Assembly (NCBI GenBank): GCA_004556395.1
Contig: SFHK01000050.1
Location: forward strand, 1 to 17,484
DNA from: Clostridiales bacterium
Lineage (GTDB): Bacteria; Bacillota; Clostridia; Christensenellales; Aristaeellaceae
Reading direction: 5' to 3'
DNA: 17,484 nucleotides
Part shown: positions 1 through 7,060 of the stretch, piece by piece
Position numbering within the stretch: the stretch's first letter is position 1
How the letters are laid out: the number at the start of each line of letters is the position of its first letter
Program-made: the position numbers and the translations under genes
Notes under the pieces: model-generated
Told to the model about the DNA's origin: nothing
The model's input: the letters and a program-made list of their open reading frames with translations, nothing else
The model's database searches: none

Positions 1-27
1 CGAGATTATATTCACATAGATATATTT

Positions 28-33
28 TATAAT
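28..33 (+). promoter_or_regulatory. candidate -10 box of the 87-1154 gene
   Basis: A perfect TATAAT lies 53 bases before the start codon in a locally AT-rich stretch. No good -35 hexamer is seen at 16-18 bp spacing (the best is TTATAT near position 6), so this is a weak call based on the -10 box and its position alone. Confidence 0.35.
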
Positions 34-86
34 AACCGCATTCAGGTTTCCATACGAAACCGCTCATACAGAAGGAGGTTTCCCCC

Positions 87-1154
87 ATGGCGTTGATCAA
101 ATGTCCCGAATGCGGCCTTTCCATCTCCGATAAAGCCGCCGCCTGCCCCAACTGCGGCTATCCGCTTCGACCTGCGCCTGAACCCGTAGAATACGAACTA
201 CAGAAAACGTATAATTCAGACTCAAGCGCCGCAGGCTTTTTACGCTTCCTTGCGGTGCTCGTCTGGATCGGTGGGCTGGTTCTGGCAATCATTGCAGGCT
301 ATTCTGAGAAAATGGTTGGCACATACTATACATATTCCGAAAAGGCATTTGGCTGGGGAATCTTCTTCACCGCGCTCTGCACCTACGCCCTATATGGCGG
401 TCTGATCTGGAGCGTTGCATCGCTGTTTGACGATGTACATAATATACGCACTTTGCTTTCCTCGTTGCAGCTGTCTAAAAAGAACGTCTCGCGTTTCACT
501 GGAAAGAAACAACAGTCGCACAATAAATCAGGTCATACCAAGCTTCAAAGCAGCGATAACGCGGATGATGAAATGGCAGATTCCGTTCCATCCGTCAGTG
601 CCGAAGACCTCTTTACCTTCGGTTCTTACCCTCAGACAGACGACGGCGACGTTGATTCTCCAATTGTCTGGCAGATACTCGCCAAAAAGGGAGATAAAGC
701 ACTCCTTATTAGCCAGTACGCACTGGAAAGCTTGCCTTATAACGCCGATGGTGGCAACGTCGCATGGGAGAACTGCTCTCTTCGCAGTTGGTTGAACGAC
801 GAATTCTTTAATCGCGCGTTTAGTAGTGACGAAAAGGCATACATCATCAAGCCGGATGATGCTTCAAAAAATCCCGATAACGTATTCCTTCTGAGCTCCT
901 CTGATGCAAAAGCGTATTTCCACGGCGATTCCTCGCGCGTCTGCCTTCCGACCGACTACGCCAATTCTCAGGGTATTCATCTGGACGAGCAGAGCAGCGC
1001 TCCGTCATCCTGCTATTGGTGGCTTCGCTCCTCCGGAGCCGATGACGGCTTCGCGGAATGCGTCTGCAACGACGGTTCCATTTCCTCGCGCGGCTACGAG
1101 GTCGGCAGCACCGGCATCGGCGTTCGCCCGTGCATCTGGGTTTTGCTCTCATAA
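87..1154 (+). CDS. zinc-ribbon membrane protein with DUF6273-like C-terminal domain
   Basis: The 355-residue protein has three visible parts. Residues 6-23 form a zinc ribbon with two CxxC knuckles (C6, C9, C20, C23). Residues about 51-71 and 87-110 are two hydrophobic membrane segments. A polar, Lys/Ser/Asp-rich linker (about 125-175) leads to a C-terminal domain (about 176-355) with the pattern FGSYPQ, WQIL, SLRSWLN, FLLS, WWLRS and a final GVRPCIWV, which resembles DUF6273 domains common in gut Firmicutes. The function of that domain is not established. The start is supported by AAGGAGG at 72-78, 8 bases before the ATG. The gene is less GC-rich than its neighbours, uses AT-ending codons more often, and is convergent with the rest of the window, so it may have a separate history. 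An extracytoplasmic or sensor-like role is only a guess. Confidence 0.85.
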   Translation: MALIKCPECGLSISDKAAACPNCGYPLRPAPEPVEYELQKTYNSDSSAAGFLRFLAVLVWIGGLVLAIIAGYSEKMVGTYYTYSEKAFGWGIFFTALCTYALYGGLIWSVASLFDDVHNIRTLLSSLQLSKKNVSRFTGKKQQSHNKSGHTKLQSSDNADDEMADSVPSVSAEDLFTFGSYPQTDDGDVDSPIVWQILAKKGDKALLISQYALESLPYNADGGNVAWENCSLRSWLNDEFFNRAFSSDEKAYIIKPDDASKNPDNVFLLSSSDAKAYFHGDSSRVCLPTDYANSQGIHLDEQSSAPSSCYWWLRSSGADDGFAECVCNDGSISSRGYEVGSTGIGVRPCIWVLLS

Positions 1155-1167
1155 GATCGCAGCGTCT

Positions 1168-1208
1168 ATACAGCCGCCCTCCGGTTTCACGCCGAAGAGC
1201 GGCTGTAT
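1168..1208. terminator. hairpin between convergent genes
   Basis: Perfect 10-bp arms (ATACAGCCGC at 1168-1177, GCGGCTGTAT at 1199-1208) enclose a 21-base loop, with a small inner CGG/CCG pairing. The hairpin sits in the 68-bp gap between two convergent genes, where a bidirectional terminator is expected. The T run is short (three T on the plus strand, none on the minus strand), so termination strength is uncertain. Confidence 0.5.
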
Positions 1209-1222
1209 TTCACGAAAGACTT

Positions 1223-2170
1223 CTACATATTCTCTTTTTCCCAGTCCTGCGCGAACAGGCCGCCCGCGCCGCCGGTATGGATAAACAGCACGTTGTCCGT
1301 CGGCTTGAAGCGCCCCTCGCGCGCCAGACGCACAAGACCCGCGAACGCCTTGCCGGTATAGCAGGCATCCAGCACGATACCCTCGCTTTGCAGCATCAGG
1401 CGAATGGCCTCGTTACCCTCCTCAGACGGGATGGAATAGCCGGGGCCGCACAGGTTTATAAACTCCGGCGTCGGCAGCTCCGTCCGCACGTCCAGAAGCC
1501 GCGCCGATTCGCGCATGATTTCGGGAACGATCACGTCGAACGGGTCCGTATCCACCATCGCGGCGATCACGCGCGTGCCGGGCATATGGAGCGCCGCGCC
1601 CAGCGCCACGCCCGCCGCCGTGCCACCCGAACCGCACGCGCACACAGCCGCGTCAAAGGCGACTCCGCTCTCCGCGATTTCGCGCATGCAGTCCACATAG
1701 CCGACCGAACCCAGCGCGTTCGAGCCGCCGCAGGGAATTTTGTATGCCGGCATTCCCAGCTCGTCGGCGATGCGATCCATCGCCCGGTAAATGTCGTCGT
1801 AGCTGTCCGTGTCCACAAAGCGCACGTCCACGCCCATCAGATAGTTCAGCACCTGATTGCCCCGGCGCGCGCACACGCCGCGCTTTTTGAGCACCAGCAC
1901 GGGCTTCATGCCCAGCTTCAGCGCGCAGGCCGCCGTGAGCATGGCGTGGTTGGACTGCGCCTGCCCGGTGGTCATCACCAGCTCGTACCCCTTCGCCTTC
2001 GCGTCGGCCAGCAGATATTCCAGCTTGCGCACCTTGTTTCCGCCCAGCGCCACGCCGCAAAGATCGTCCCGCTTAATCCACACATTCGTTCCCAGCTTCG
2101 CGCTCACGCCCGACAGGCGATACAGCGGCGTGGGATAGATTCCCAGCGATACCTTCGCAAATTCCCTCAT
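1223..2170 (-). CDS. PLP-dependent D-cysteine desulfhydrase / ACC deaminase family enzyme
   Basis: This 315-residue protein belongs to the fold-type II PLP enzymes of the D-cysteine desulfhydrase (pyruvate, sulfide and ammonia from D-cysteine) and 1-aminocyclopropane-1-carboxylate deaminase family. The PLP lysine is K46 in GGNKVRKLEYL. The QSNH segment (S73 to H75) matches the family's active-site serine loop, ACGSGGTAAG (178-187) is the phosphate-binding glycine loop, and YTGKAFAGL and HTGGAGGLF (298-306) are typical C-terminal motifs. Length is normal for the family. The ATG at 2170 is preferred over an upstream in-frame start at 2230 because AAGGGAG (2177-2183) lies 6 bases before it and the family motif YPTPLYRL then begins at residue 12. 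Sequence alone does not separate desulfhydrase from deaminase or a related amino-acid lyase. I favour the D-cysteine desulfhydrase group. It follows the broken GNAT gene by 32 bp. Confidence 0.88.
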   Translation of the reverse strand: MREFAKVSLGIYPTPLYRLSGVSAKLGTNVWIKRDDLCGVALGGNKVRKLEYLLADAKAKGYELVMTTGQAQSNHAMLTAACALKLGMKPVLVLKKRGVCARRGNQVLNYLMGVDVRFVDTDSYDDIYRAMDRIADELGMPAYKIPCGGSNALGSVGYVDCMREIAESGVAFDAAVCACGSGGTAAGVALGAALHMPGTRVIAAMVDTDPFDVIVPEIMRESARLLDVRTELPTPEFINLCGPGYSIPSEEGNEAIRLMLQSEGIVLDACYTGKAFAGLVRLAREGRFKPTDNVLFIHTGGAGGLFAQDWEKENM

Positions 2171-2202
2171 TGGTTTCTCCCTTCGGAAGTCTCTGTTCTC
2201 TC

Positions 2203-2508
2203 TCACGCATGCGACAACGCCGGAAAGCACAGCCGGTTCGCCGCGATTTCCTCAAGCACGCGCCCGCGGCCATAGAGACGATAGTCGTCCCCACCGTCCC
2301 ATGGCTCGCGGACGCACGCGTCCACGTCCTCCGGCCTTGGCGTGAAGCCGATGACGGTCGGCGTTTCCACATTCTCGGACGCGGCCAGCGCCGCCAGCAC
2401 CGCTCGCAGCAGCGGCATATTTCGGGCAAACACGGCGTTCAGGCTTCCGTCCTCGACCACGGCATGCGCATCCAGCGCCGGGCAGTAATACGCGTTTTCC
2501 GCGTTCAT
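2203..2508 (-). CDS. C-terminal part of GNAT protein, out of frame with the N-terminal part
   Basis: This 101-residue frame starts at an ATG that overlaps the TGA of the preceding GNAT frame (ATGA, 2505-2508). It reads YYCPALDAH near the start and ends with LCFPALSHA, which I recognise as the usual C-terminal tail of a family of about 290-residue clostridial GNAT proteins in which both halves are one chain. The simplest reading is a one-base frameshift near 2500-2510 in a gene that is intact elsewhere, either real or a sequencing/assembly error. The alternative is two subunits made by ATGA-coupled reinitiation. No Shine-Dalgarno site of its own is obvious before the ATG. Confidence 0.7.
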   Translation of the reverse strand: MNAENAYYCPALDAHAVVEDGSLNAVFARNMPLLRAVLAALAASENVETPTVIGFTPRPEDVDACVREPWDGGDDYRLYGRGRVLEEIAANRLCFPALSHA

Positions 2509-3200
2509 GTATAGAACATCGCCAGCCCGAAGCCGTTTTCCTGCCACAGAGCGGCATATGGCTCCGTCTCGTGAACCGCGCGCTGATACGCCGCCAGCGC
2601 CCGCTCATCCCCCGGATTCACCGGCACGAACCGTGCGCCCGTGTCCAAACGCGCTTCCGCGCGCGAATCACCGCGCTCACGCGCCAAAGGAAGCCGCGCG
2701 CCCGTGTCCAAACGCGCTTCCGCACACGAATCCCCGCGCTCACGCATCGAAGAAAGCCGCGCGTCTGTATTCAAATACGCTTCCGCGCGCGGGAACGAAC
2801 GATACTCGATTCCGCGGATGAAGCCGCACTTCTCATAAAACCCCGACACCTCGGGATTGGCGAAGAGGTACACGCCGTCGTAGCCGTCCATGCTGTCCGC
2901 CAGCGCGATTTCCACCAGCCGCCGCGCCAGTCCCCGCCCGCGCATGTCCTCGCGCGTGGCGACCGTGCCCAGCTGAAGCCAGCGCCGTTTCTCGCCGTTC
3001 AGGCAAAATTCCATCCGGTTCACGGATACATTGGACAGGATGCGCCCGTCCTCTTCAAACGAATACGGCACATACGCGCCGTGCGCACAAAAACCGCGAG
3101 CCGCCCAGGCTTCGAAATCGAAGCCAAAGGCAGCCTGCGTAAGTGCGCCCAACGCGGCGCGCGCGGCGGCGTCCTGCATATAATCGCGAATCAGCCGCAC
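2505..3200 (-). CDS. GNAT-family N-acetyltransferase, N-terminal part (frameshifted)
   Basis: This 231-residue product has a GNAT core. YVPYSFEEDGRILSNVSVN (43-61) forms the early strands, LQLGTVATREDMRGRGLARR (76-95) is the acetyl-CoA site with the RGRGLA pyrophosphate loop, and FANPEVSGFYEKCGF (113-127) is the C-terminal strand/helix. Substrate unknown. The GTG at 3200 is chosen because GGAG stands just upstream and the frame then begins RLIRDYMQ as in relatives; it overlaps the end of the nucleotidyltransferase gene by 10 bp, suggesting coupling. Residues about 139-193 are a tandem repeat of a 21-residue unit (AEARLDTGAR...), which looks inserted in a linker. The frame stops at a TGA after GLAMFYT, and the rest of the domain continues in another frame at 2203-2508. 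Confidence 0.85.
   Translation of the reverse strand: MRLIRDYMQDAAARAALGALTQAAFGFDFEAWAARGFCAHGAYVPYSFEEDGRILSNVSVNRMEFCLNGEKRRWLQLGTVATREDMRGRGLARRLVEIALADSMDGYDGVYLFANPEVSGFYEKCGFIRGIEYRSFPRAEAYLNTDARLSSMRERGDSCAEARLDTGARLPLARERGDSRAEARLDTGARFVPVNPGDERALAAYQRAVHETEPYAALWQENGFGLAMFYT
2633..2795 (-). repeat. in-frame 63-bp tandem repeat inside the GNAT gene
   Basis: About 2.5 copies of a 63-bp unit lie head to tail, with equivalent CAAA anchors at 2646, 2709 and 2772 (exact 63-base period). The two left copies are nearly identical and the third is more diverged. The period is a multiple of three, so each copy adds 21 residues (AEARLDTGAR then LPLARERGDSR) without breaking the frame. The unit is rich in Arg, Ala, Glu and Asp and is likely a flexible linker. 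Confidence 0.9.
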
Positions 3201-3955
3201 GGTTTCTCCTTCTTCCCATCCCATTCGGCGCACGTTTCCGTATACGCGCGCACGGTGCCGATGTCCACGCACGTGCCCTGATACAGCACCGCGCGCATTT
3301 CCCGCCGCGTGTGCAGCCATTCCGGAAAGTGCCCGGGCGAATCGGGATTGTTGCCCTCGTCCAGATACCGCAGAATCTCGGGAATGGTATCCCGCCGATA
3401 CAGGTAAATGGCGTAGGCGACGATGTTGGTCTTCGGCTGCTCGGGCTTTTCCACCATGGACAGCACGCGGCCGTCCGGCGAAAGTTCCAATACCGCGTAG
3501 CGGCGGCATTCCTCCGCGTCGTCCAGCCGCCCGCACAGGAGCGTGTCGCGCCCGTTCCGCCGGAAGTCCTCAAACAGGCCGTCCAGCGGCGCGTCCAGAA
3601 GGTTGTCGGACGCGGCGACGAGCAGATCGTCGTCCAGCCCAGCCTTCTCAATCGCAAAGCGGATGTCGCCGATCGCGCCCAGCCGGTTTTCGTTGCTCGT
3701 GGTGCCGTCGTCCCACACCTTCAGCTTCAGCGGCGCATACATCTCCCTCGCGCCCTCCGCCCAGTCGCTCAGATTGCGGAAGAACCGATGGTTGGACACG
3801 ATGTGCACCTCGTCCAGCGCCGGAGCGCGGCGCAGATACGAAAGCAGATGGTCGAGAATCGACCGCCCGCCCACGGGCAGCAGCGCCTTGGGACAGTTTT
3901 CGGTGAGCGGGTACAGCCGCGTGGCGTAGCCCGCCGCAAGGATGATCGCCTTCAT
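3191..3955 (-). CDS. nucleotidyltransferase (sugar-phosphate NTP transferase family)
   Basis: The 254-residue protein carries the NTP_transferase signature LAAGYATRLYPLTEN then PKALLPVGG (residues 6-30), where a conserved Lys (K23) contacts the nucleotide and sugar phosphate. SDN at 116-118 sits where the metal-binding GD usually is, EKP (169-171) matches the sugar-binding strand, and VDIGT (230-234) supplies the second acidic position. It is likely to join an NTP to a sugar phosphate or similar alcohol phosphate, as in glucose-1-phosphate thymidylyl/uridylyltransferases, but the substrate cannot be told. The start is the ATG at 3955, with GGGGAGG six bases upstream; an earlier in-frame start would only add five residues. 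It lacks the C-terminal left-handed beta-helix of GlmU-like enzymes. It lies about 33 bp after udk and overlaps the GNAT gene by 10 bp. Confidence 0.87.
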   Translation of the reverse strand: MKAIILAAGYATRLYPLTENCPKALLPVGGRSILDHLLSYLRRAPALDEVHIVSNHRFFRNLSDWAEGAREMYAPLKLKVWDDGTTSNENRLGAIGDIRFAIEKAGLDDDLLVAASDNLLDAPLDGLFEDFRRNGRDTLLCGRLDDAEECRRYAVLELSPDGRVLSMVEKPEQPKTNIVAYAIYLYRRDTIPEILRYLDEGNNPDSPGHFPEWLHTRREMRAVLYQGTCVDIGTVRAYTETCAEWDGKKEKPCG

Positions 3956-3988
3956 TTTGCGCCTCCCCATCGAAAGCCATTGAATGCA

Positions 3989-4603
3989 CTACGGTTTCAC
4001 CTGACCGCCGTTGATATAAAACGCCAGAATGTCGCTGATGCGGGCGTTTTTTCCGCCTCCGGCGACGATCAGGTCGGCGTACTCGATGTAATTGCGGATG
4101 TACTTCTCGTACATCGGCTTCACGGTCGCCAGATACTGCTCGGAAATGCCGTTGATTTCGCGCCCGCGCTCCACAATATCGCGCTTCACGCGGCGCAGAA
4201 GGCAGATGTCCGGGTCCACGCGGATGAAAATGCGGAAATCCATCATCGAGCGCAGACGTTCGTCGTAAAACGCGTGAATGCCCTCAATGATCACCGTCTC
4301 CGCGGGCTCAATCATTTCCCCGCCCACGTCCGCGCGGCAATGCTGCGCGTAGTCGTAGGCCTTGCGGGTAATCGTGCGACCCTCGGCCAGCAGCTTCATG
4401 TCATACAGAAGCTCATCGTGCTCGAACACACCCGGCTCGTCGTAGTTAATCTTCGCGCGCTCCTCAAACGGGAGATACGCATGGTCGCGATAATACGCGT
4501 CCTGATTGATCAGCACCACGCGTCCGGTAATTTTGCGGGCCAGATCCTGCGCCAGCGTGGACTTCCCGCTGCCGCTCGCGCCGCAGATTCCGATCAGAAG
4601 CAT
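3989..4603 (-). CDS. udk: uridine kinase
   Basis: This 204-residue P-loop kinase of the uridine kinase/phosphoribulokinase family phosphorylates uridine and cytidine to their monophosphates in pyrimidine salvage. The Walker A motif is GASGSGKS at residues 8-15. INQDAYYRD (32-40) carries the catalytic aspartate region, YDYAQHCR (83-90) is the nucleoside-binding segment, IEGIHAFYD (106-114) is the Walker B-like strand, and RRVKRDI (137-143) is the lid arginine region. Length matches the family. The ATG at 4603 is chosen because GGGGGAG lies seven bases upstream and the protein then starts directly with the first beta strand. It starts 16 bp after the GH95 stop, so the two are probably co-transcribed. 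The C-terminal tail is shorter than in some relatives, and a closely related P-loop kinase specificity cannot be fully excluded. Confidence 0.88.
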   Translation of the reverse strand: MLLIGICGASGSGKSTLAQDLARKITGRVVLINQDAYYRDHAYLPFEERAKINYDEPGVFEHDELLYDMKLLAEGRTITRKAYDYAQHCRADVGGEMIEPAETVIIEGIHAFYDERLRSMMDFRIFIRVDPDICLLRRVKRDIVERGREINGISEQYLATVKPMYEKYIRNYIEYADLIVAGGGKNARISDILAFYINGGQVKP

Positions 4604-4619
4604 CGGCGGTCTCCCCCTC

Positions 4620-6953
4620 TCAGATTGCGTATTCCCCGGCGCGGTCAATCGTCACAAGCGTCTTCCCCGCATAGCGCACGACCACCGGTGCGGGCGGGTT
4701 CTGCTTCGCGGTGATATGCGCATGCTTCAGCCTGCCGCCCTCGAACGCCAGATCCACGCGCATGTCGTTCATGGCGCACAGACCCTCGACGCTTCCGTCC
4801 GGCCATTCGCCGGGCAGCGCGGGCAGCAGATACAGCGTTTCGGGCTCGGAGCGCATCAGCATTTCGGTGATGCCGGCGGTGGTTCCGAAGTTGCCGTCAA
4901 TCTGGAACGGCGGATGCGCGTCGAACAGGTTGAGATACGTGCCGCCGTGATGATAATTCTCCGCGTCGCCCGACGCCACGAAGCGCAGCTGATTCTTGAG
5001 CAGCGTGAGCGCATGGTCGCCGTCGTTCAGGCGCGCCCAGAAATTGATCTTCCAGCCCAGACTCCAGCCCGTGCCGTCGTCGCCGCGCAAATTCAGCGTG
5101 CGGCGGCTCGCCTCGGCCAGCTCGGGCGTGCCCTCCGGGGTAATCTGGTGCGCGGGATGCAGCGCATACAGATGAGACGTGTGCCGGTGATGCGGCTCCG
5201 CTTCCTCATATTCGCGGTCCCATTCCAGCACCTGCCCCTTGCTGCCCACCTTGAGCGTGCGCAGACGCGAAAGCGCGGTCTCGATTTCGGGAACCAGCTC
5301 GTCCGTCTCGCCCAGCGCGCCGAGCGCGTCGAGCGTGCTCGTGAACACCTCGCGCACGATCGCGTCGGACATGGCGGCGGAGCGGGCGACATAGCGAACC
5401 TGCCCGTCGATCAGGAAGCGGTTTTCCGGCGACGTGGCCGGAGAAACCGCGAGCTCGCCATCCACATCCTGAAGAATATCCAGATAGAAGCGCGCCGCCG
5501 CCTTCAGGCAGGGAAGCGCCCGGTTCTTCAAAAACTCGCGGTCGAGCGTAAACAGGTAATGATCGTACAGGTGGCGGCACAGCCAGCCGAACGACATCTG
5601 CCAGTACGCCCACACGCCCGAGCCTTCCAGCTGACCGCCCACGGGATTGGCCATCGCCCATCCGTCCGTGTTGTGATGCGACACGGAGCCGCGCGCGCCG
5701 TAGAACCGCTTTGCGACGGTTTCGCCATTTACGCGCAGCGCTTCGATCAGCTTAAACAGCGGCTCGGCCATCTCGCTCAGCGCGCAGGGCTCGGCCGGCC
5801 AGTAGTTCATTTCGGTGTTGATGTTGATGGTGTAGTTGGAATTCCACGGCGGCATGACGCTGTTGTTCCAGATGCCCTGCAAATTCATCGCCAGCGTGCC
5901 GGGACGGGACGCGGAAATCGTCAGATAGCGGCCGAAGTTGTAAATCAGCTCGTACAGCGCAGGGTCATCCTGCCGCTCGCCGAAGCGCAGCAGGCGTTCG
6001 TCGGTGGGCACGTCGTCCGCTTCCGACTTCTTCAGCTCAAATTTCACGCGATCCATCAGCGCCGACACGTCCGCCGCGTGCGCCGTTTCCAGCGCTTCAT
6101 AGCCGCAATCGCAAATCCTGTCCGCGTCCGCCAGACAGGCGTTTTCGTATTCCGCGCCCTCCAGATGCGGATGACGGAACGGCCCCGCGTAGCTCGTGCG
6201 CGCGAACACGCGAATCTCGATTTCATCCGCGCCACGCACATGGCAGGTTCCGTTTTCAAACGCGACCTCGCCGCCCCGCGCGCGAATCTCTGCCGCCGCG
6301 CGGAACGATACGCCCCTTCTTTCGGGCTCGTCGTAATACGCCACGGCGTTCGGGTCGTTATCGCCCTTCGGACGCGCGCGCCACGGGCACTCTCCGTCCA
6401 TCACCAGCCGGCCGTTCCGCGCCGCGGTTTCGGCGCGCAGAAGCGACGTGAGCGAAATCTTCGCCGTCATGCTGCCCGTTCTGTCCGCCGTCAGGCGGTA
6501 CACGATCGCCTGCGCCGGAGCCGAGACGAACGCGCGGCGCTCATAATGCACATCCCCCACGCGATAGACGCACGTCGCAACGCCCGTGCGCAGGTCGAGC
6601 GCGCGGGTATAGTCCGCGACCTCTTGCTGTCCGGCCAGCTCGATCGTCAGATCGCCCAGCGGCATGTACGCCTGCGAAAAGTCGGACGTGAAATCACGCT
6701 CGATGCCCTTCAGCGCCCCCTCATAATCGTCGCGCGCCAGCGCTTCCCGCGCGCGCGCCAGCGCGCCCTGCGGATCGCGCGCGCCGTGCTCCTTCACGGG
6801 ATAGCCCGACCAGAGCGAGTCCTCGTTCAGATTCAAAACGTCCTTCGCGGGATCAAACCATACCATCGCGCCCAGCCGGCCGTTTCCCAGCGGCAGCGCC
6901 TCCGTCCACGCCCGCGCGGGCTGACGATAAAAAACGCGCGTCGTCGTGCTCAT
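4620..6953 (-). CDS. glycoside hydrolase family 95 (alpha-L-fucosidase type)
   Basis: This 777-residue protein matches GH95 inverting alpha-L-fucosidases (some members act as alpha-L-galactosidases) in length and motifs. The N-terminal beta domain has LPLGNGRLGAMVWF (20-33) and LNEDSLWSG (42-50). The (alpha/alpha)6 barrel carries NLQGIWN (357-363) and WNSNYTININTEMNYWPAE (370-388), the asparagine-rich catalytic segment. SPEN (508-511) holds the likely acid E510, HRHTSHLYALHP (589-600) is conserved, and FQIDGNFG (683-690) holds D686, the likely partner of the catalytic asparagines. The ATG at 6953 is chosen because GAGGAG lies eight bases upstream; the 32 residues before it in frame are not family-like. 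There is no signal peptide, so the enzyme should act inside the cell on imported fucosylated oligosaccharides. No fucose permease, isomerase or kinase is in the window. A candidate promoter and inverted repeat lie upstream. Confidence 0.93.
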   Translation of the reverse strand: MSTTTRVFYRQPARAWTEALPLGNGRLGAMVWFDPAKDVLNLNEDSLWSGYPVKEHGARDPQGALARAREALARDDYEGALKGIERDFTSDFSQAYMPLGDLTIELAGQQEVADYTRALDLRTGVATCVYRVGDVHYERRAFVSAPAQAIVYRLTADRTGSMTAKISLTSLLRAETAARNGRLVMDGECPWRARPKGDNDPNAVAYYDEPERRGVSFRAAAEIRARGGEVAFENGTCHVRGADEIEIRVFARTSYAGPFRHPHLEGAEYENACLADADRICDCGYEALETAHAADVSALMDRVKFELKKSEADDVPTDERLLRFGERQDDPALYELIYNFGRYLTISASRPGTLAMNLQGIWNNSVMPPWNSNYTININTEMNYWPAEPCALSEMAEPLFKLIEALRVNGETVAKRFYGARGSVSHHNTDGWAMANPVGGQLEGSGVWAYWQMSFGWLCRHLYDHYLFTLDREFLKNRALPCLKAAARFYLDILQDVDGELAVSPATSPENRFLIDGQVRYVARSAAMSDAIVREVFTSTLDALGALGETDELVPEIETALSRLRTLKVGSKGQVLEWDREYEEAEPHHRHTSHLYALHPAHQITPEGTPELAEASRRTLNLRGDDGTGWSLGWKINFWARLNDGDHALTLLKNQLRFVASGDAENYHHGGTYLNLFDAHPPFQIDGNFGTTAGITEMLMRSEPETLYLLPALPGEWPDGSVEGLCAMNDMRVDLAFEGGRLKHAHITAKQNPPAPVVVRYAGKTLVTIDRAGEYAI

Positions 6954-6996
6954 TGAATTCACTCCTCTTTTGTGTTCCATGGCTTTACACGCTCTT

Positions 6997-7025
6997 ATCA
7001 TACCATACCATTCCCGCCGTTGCAA
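6997..7025 (-). promoter_or_regulatory. candidate sigma-A promoter of the GH95 gene
   Basis: On the minus strand, TTGCAA (7020-7025) and TATGAT (6997-7002) are separated by exactly 17 bp, close to the vegetative consensus, in a locally AT-rich gap. The predicted start of transcription is about 35-40 bases before the GH95 ATG. Confidence 0.6.
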
Positions 7026-7040
7026 GCCCAATGCGGGAAT
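7010..7040. promoter_or_regulatory. inverted repeat over the -35 region (possible operator)
   Basis: Perfect 8-bp arms ATTCCCGC (7010-7017) and GCGGGAAT (7033-7040) flank 15 bases that contain the -35 hexamer. Arm centres are about 23 bp (two helical turns) apart, as for a dimeric repressor. It could also be an RNA hairpin at the end of the spoIIP transcript, but it lacks a T run. Confidence 0.4.
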
Positions 7041-7060
7041 TTCATCCATTTCTCATCCCT

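Noticed and set aside
2495..2515. Programmed -1 ribosomal frameshift in the GNAT gene
   Set aside because: The junction (TTCTATACATGA) has no X-XXY-YYZ slippery heptamer, and no strong pseudoknot is evident just downstream. An indel or a coupled second frame explains it better.
4506..6956. 816-codon open frame on the plus strand opposite the GH95 gene (and a 976-codon one at 14441-17371 opposite folD/xseA)
   Set aside because: The products are Arg/His/Ala-rich without recognisable domains, and the opposite strand carries clear conserved enzymes. Such antisense frames are expected in DNA with GC-rich third positions.
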